Assembly (NCBI RefSeq): GCF_030263935.1
Contig: NZ_CP127162.1
Span: 1,001,501 to 1,065,500 of the forward strand
Origin: Paenibacillus polygoni
GTDB lineage: Bacteria > Bacillota > Bacilli > Paenibacillales > Paenibacillaceae
Reading direction: 5' to 3'
Length of the DNA stretch: 64,000 nt
Positions 63,181 to 64,000 of the stretch are shown one piece after another. Below the pieces are notes generated by a model. The model did not search any database. It was given only the letters and a program-made list of their open reading frames with translations, and was not told the DNA's origin. Made by a program: the position numbers and the translations under genes. How positions within the stretch are numbered: position 1 is the stretch's first letter; each line of letters begins with the position of its first letter.

Positions 63181-63864
63181 ATGAAAATCACATATTATGG
63201 ACACTCATGTATCCTTGTTGAAGAAGCAGGCAAACGTGTTATTATTGATCCTTTTTTAACAGGGAATCCTACCGCTAAAATAGCTGCTGAAGACGTCAAA
63301 GTAGATGCAGTGCTGCTAACACATGGCCACTCGGATCACTTCGGTGATACACTCACGATCGCTAAACAGAATGATTGCCCCGTTGTAGCGGTCTATGAAT
63401 TAGCAGAGTATTGCCAGAGTCAAGGAGTACAAGTACAACATATGAATATTGGCGGGAGCTGCCAGTTTGATGGTTTCAAAGTGAAGTATACGCTCGCCTT
63501 CCATAGTTCCTCTCTTGAAGTGAACGGGACAACCGTATATATGGGACAGCCTGCGGGAATCCTGTTAACGATGGGTGATAAAACGATCTACCATGCAGGA
63601 GATACAGCACTTTTCGGTGATATGAAAATCATCGGTGAAATGAACGATATTGATACAGCGATCCTGCCAATCGGTGATGTGCTAACAATGGGTCCTGAGG
63701 ATGCTGCAATCGCCGCTGAATGGCTGAGAGCAAAAAAGGTCATTCCAGTTCATTACAACACCTTCCCGTTTATTAAACAGGATGCAAATTCGTTTACTGA
63801 GCTTCTAGAGCCCAAAGGGATAGTAGGAGTCGCTTTAGAGCCGGGGGCTAGTACAGAAATTTAG
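63181..63864 (+). CDS. UPF0173 metal-dependent hydrolase
   Basis: 227 residues, full-length metallo-beta-lactamase fold. Starts MKITYYGHSCILVE; metal ligands in LLTHGHSDHFGD, the His in IYHAGDTALFGD and VIPVHYNTFPFIKQD. It matches the YtkL-type UPF0173 family, whose substrate is not established. AGGAGG lies 11 bases before the ATG; it follows the SleB-like gene by 77 bases in the same direction. Confidence 0.95.
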   Translation: MKITYYGHSCILVEEAGKRVIIDPFLTGNPTAKIAAEDVKVDAVLLTHGHSDHFGDTLTIAKQNDCPVVAVYELAEYCQSQGVQVQHMNIGGSCQFDGFKVKYTLAFHSSSLEVNGTTVYMGQPAGILLTMGDKTIYHAGDTALFGDMKIIGEMNDIDTAILPIGDVLTMGPEDAAIAAEWLRAKKVIPVHYNTFPFIKQDANSFTELLEPKGIVGVALEPGASTEI

Positions 63865-63920
63865 TTCTTACTGAATCAATTTCACCATTTTCATGAGTTA
63901 TGATATTGATTAAATAGATA

Positions 63921-63983
63921 AGAAAGAGCTGCTTATGATCTTGCTGGGTAAGCCGGATGGTGAGCTGCTCTTTCTTTTTTTTT
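63921..63983 (+). terminator. Terminator of the UPF0173 gene
   Basis: AGAAAGAGC pairs with GCTCTTTCT across a structured loop, followed by T9. Confidence 0.85.
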
Positions 63984-64000
63984 GATTATGTAATTTTTTT

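Overview
The window reads as chromosomal DNA from a low-to-moderate GC, endospore-forming member of the Bacillota, most like Paenibacillus. The evidence is strong GGAGG-type ribosome binding sites, T-box, preQ1 and cobalamin leader RNAs, several secreted 'stalk' (copper-amine-oxidase N-terminal) proteins, a WXG100 protein, a CgeB-type glycosyltransferase, a SleB-like hydrolase and the paired-ABC and flavohaemoglobin families typical of that group. I see no rRNA, tRNA or CRISPR array.

Layout. 0-13 kb: NlpC/P60 cell-wall hydrolase, ArsR-type regulator diverging from a GH51 arabinofuranosidase, TipAS-type MerR regulator, then a minus-strand four-gene unit that looks like a type VII secretion cargo cassette (WXG100 protein with a glycine-zipper tail, two near-duplicate membrane proteins, an EspG-like protein), a heterodimeric ABC exporter pair and an SLH-domain protein. 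13-26 kb is accessory: single small plus-strand genes, each followed by a copy of a ~100-bp repeat with a terminator hairpin (six copies), interrupted by a more GC-rich minus-strand operon (DUF2239, DUF1330, alpha/beta hydrolase) driven from a promoter holding two TACCCGGGTA palindromes. An ECF sigma/anti-sigma pair, a MerR protein, a MORN-repeat protein and a Crp/Fnr-type regulator convergent with hmp follow; an Fnr-type box lies exactly where a class II activator site for hmp would be.

26-39 kb: an intact IS3-family element, an Fsr-like MFS exporter, the queC-D-E-F operon with a preQ1-I riboswitch, AIM24 protein, WYL regulator, DEDDh exonuclease and proS behind a T-box. 39-58 kb: a secreted stalk protein paired with a 1120-residue secreted protein, 5'-nucleotidase with LysM, VOC protein, dgt, metE behind a cobalamin riboswitch, LLM oxidoreductase, a possible spore-surface glycan group (repeat protein, WbsX/GH99-like, CgeB-like), a chemotaxis receptor and a Trm11-like methyltransferase. 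58-64 kb: a second IS3-family element with a frameshifted transposase, hydroxyacid dehydrogenase, thpR, SleB-like hydrolase and a UPF0173 metal hydrolase.

The most noteworthy observations are the type VII-like cargo cassette, the repeat-punctuated single-gene array, the palindrome-controlled divergent promoter next to a Cys-rich micropeptide, a racemase-like gene split by a frameshift, and two different IS3-family elements that have both landed in the loop of an intrinsic terminator. All calls are from reading the sequence; no database search was run.
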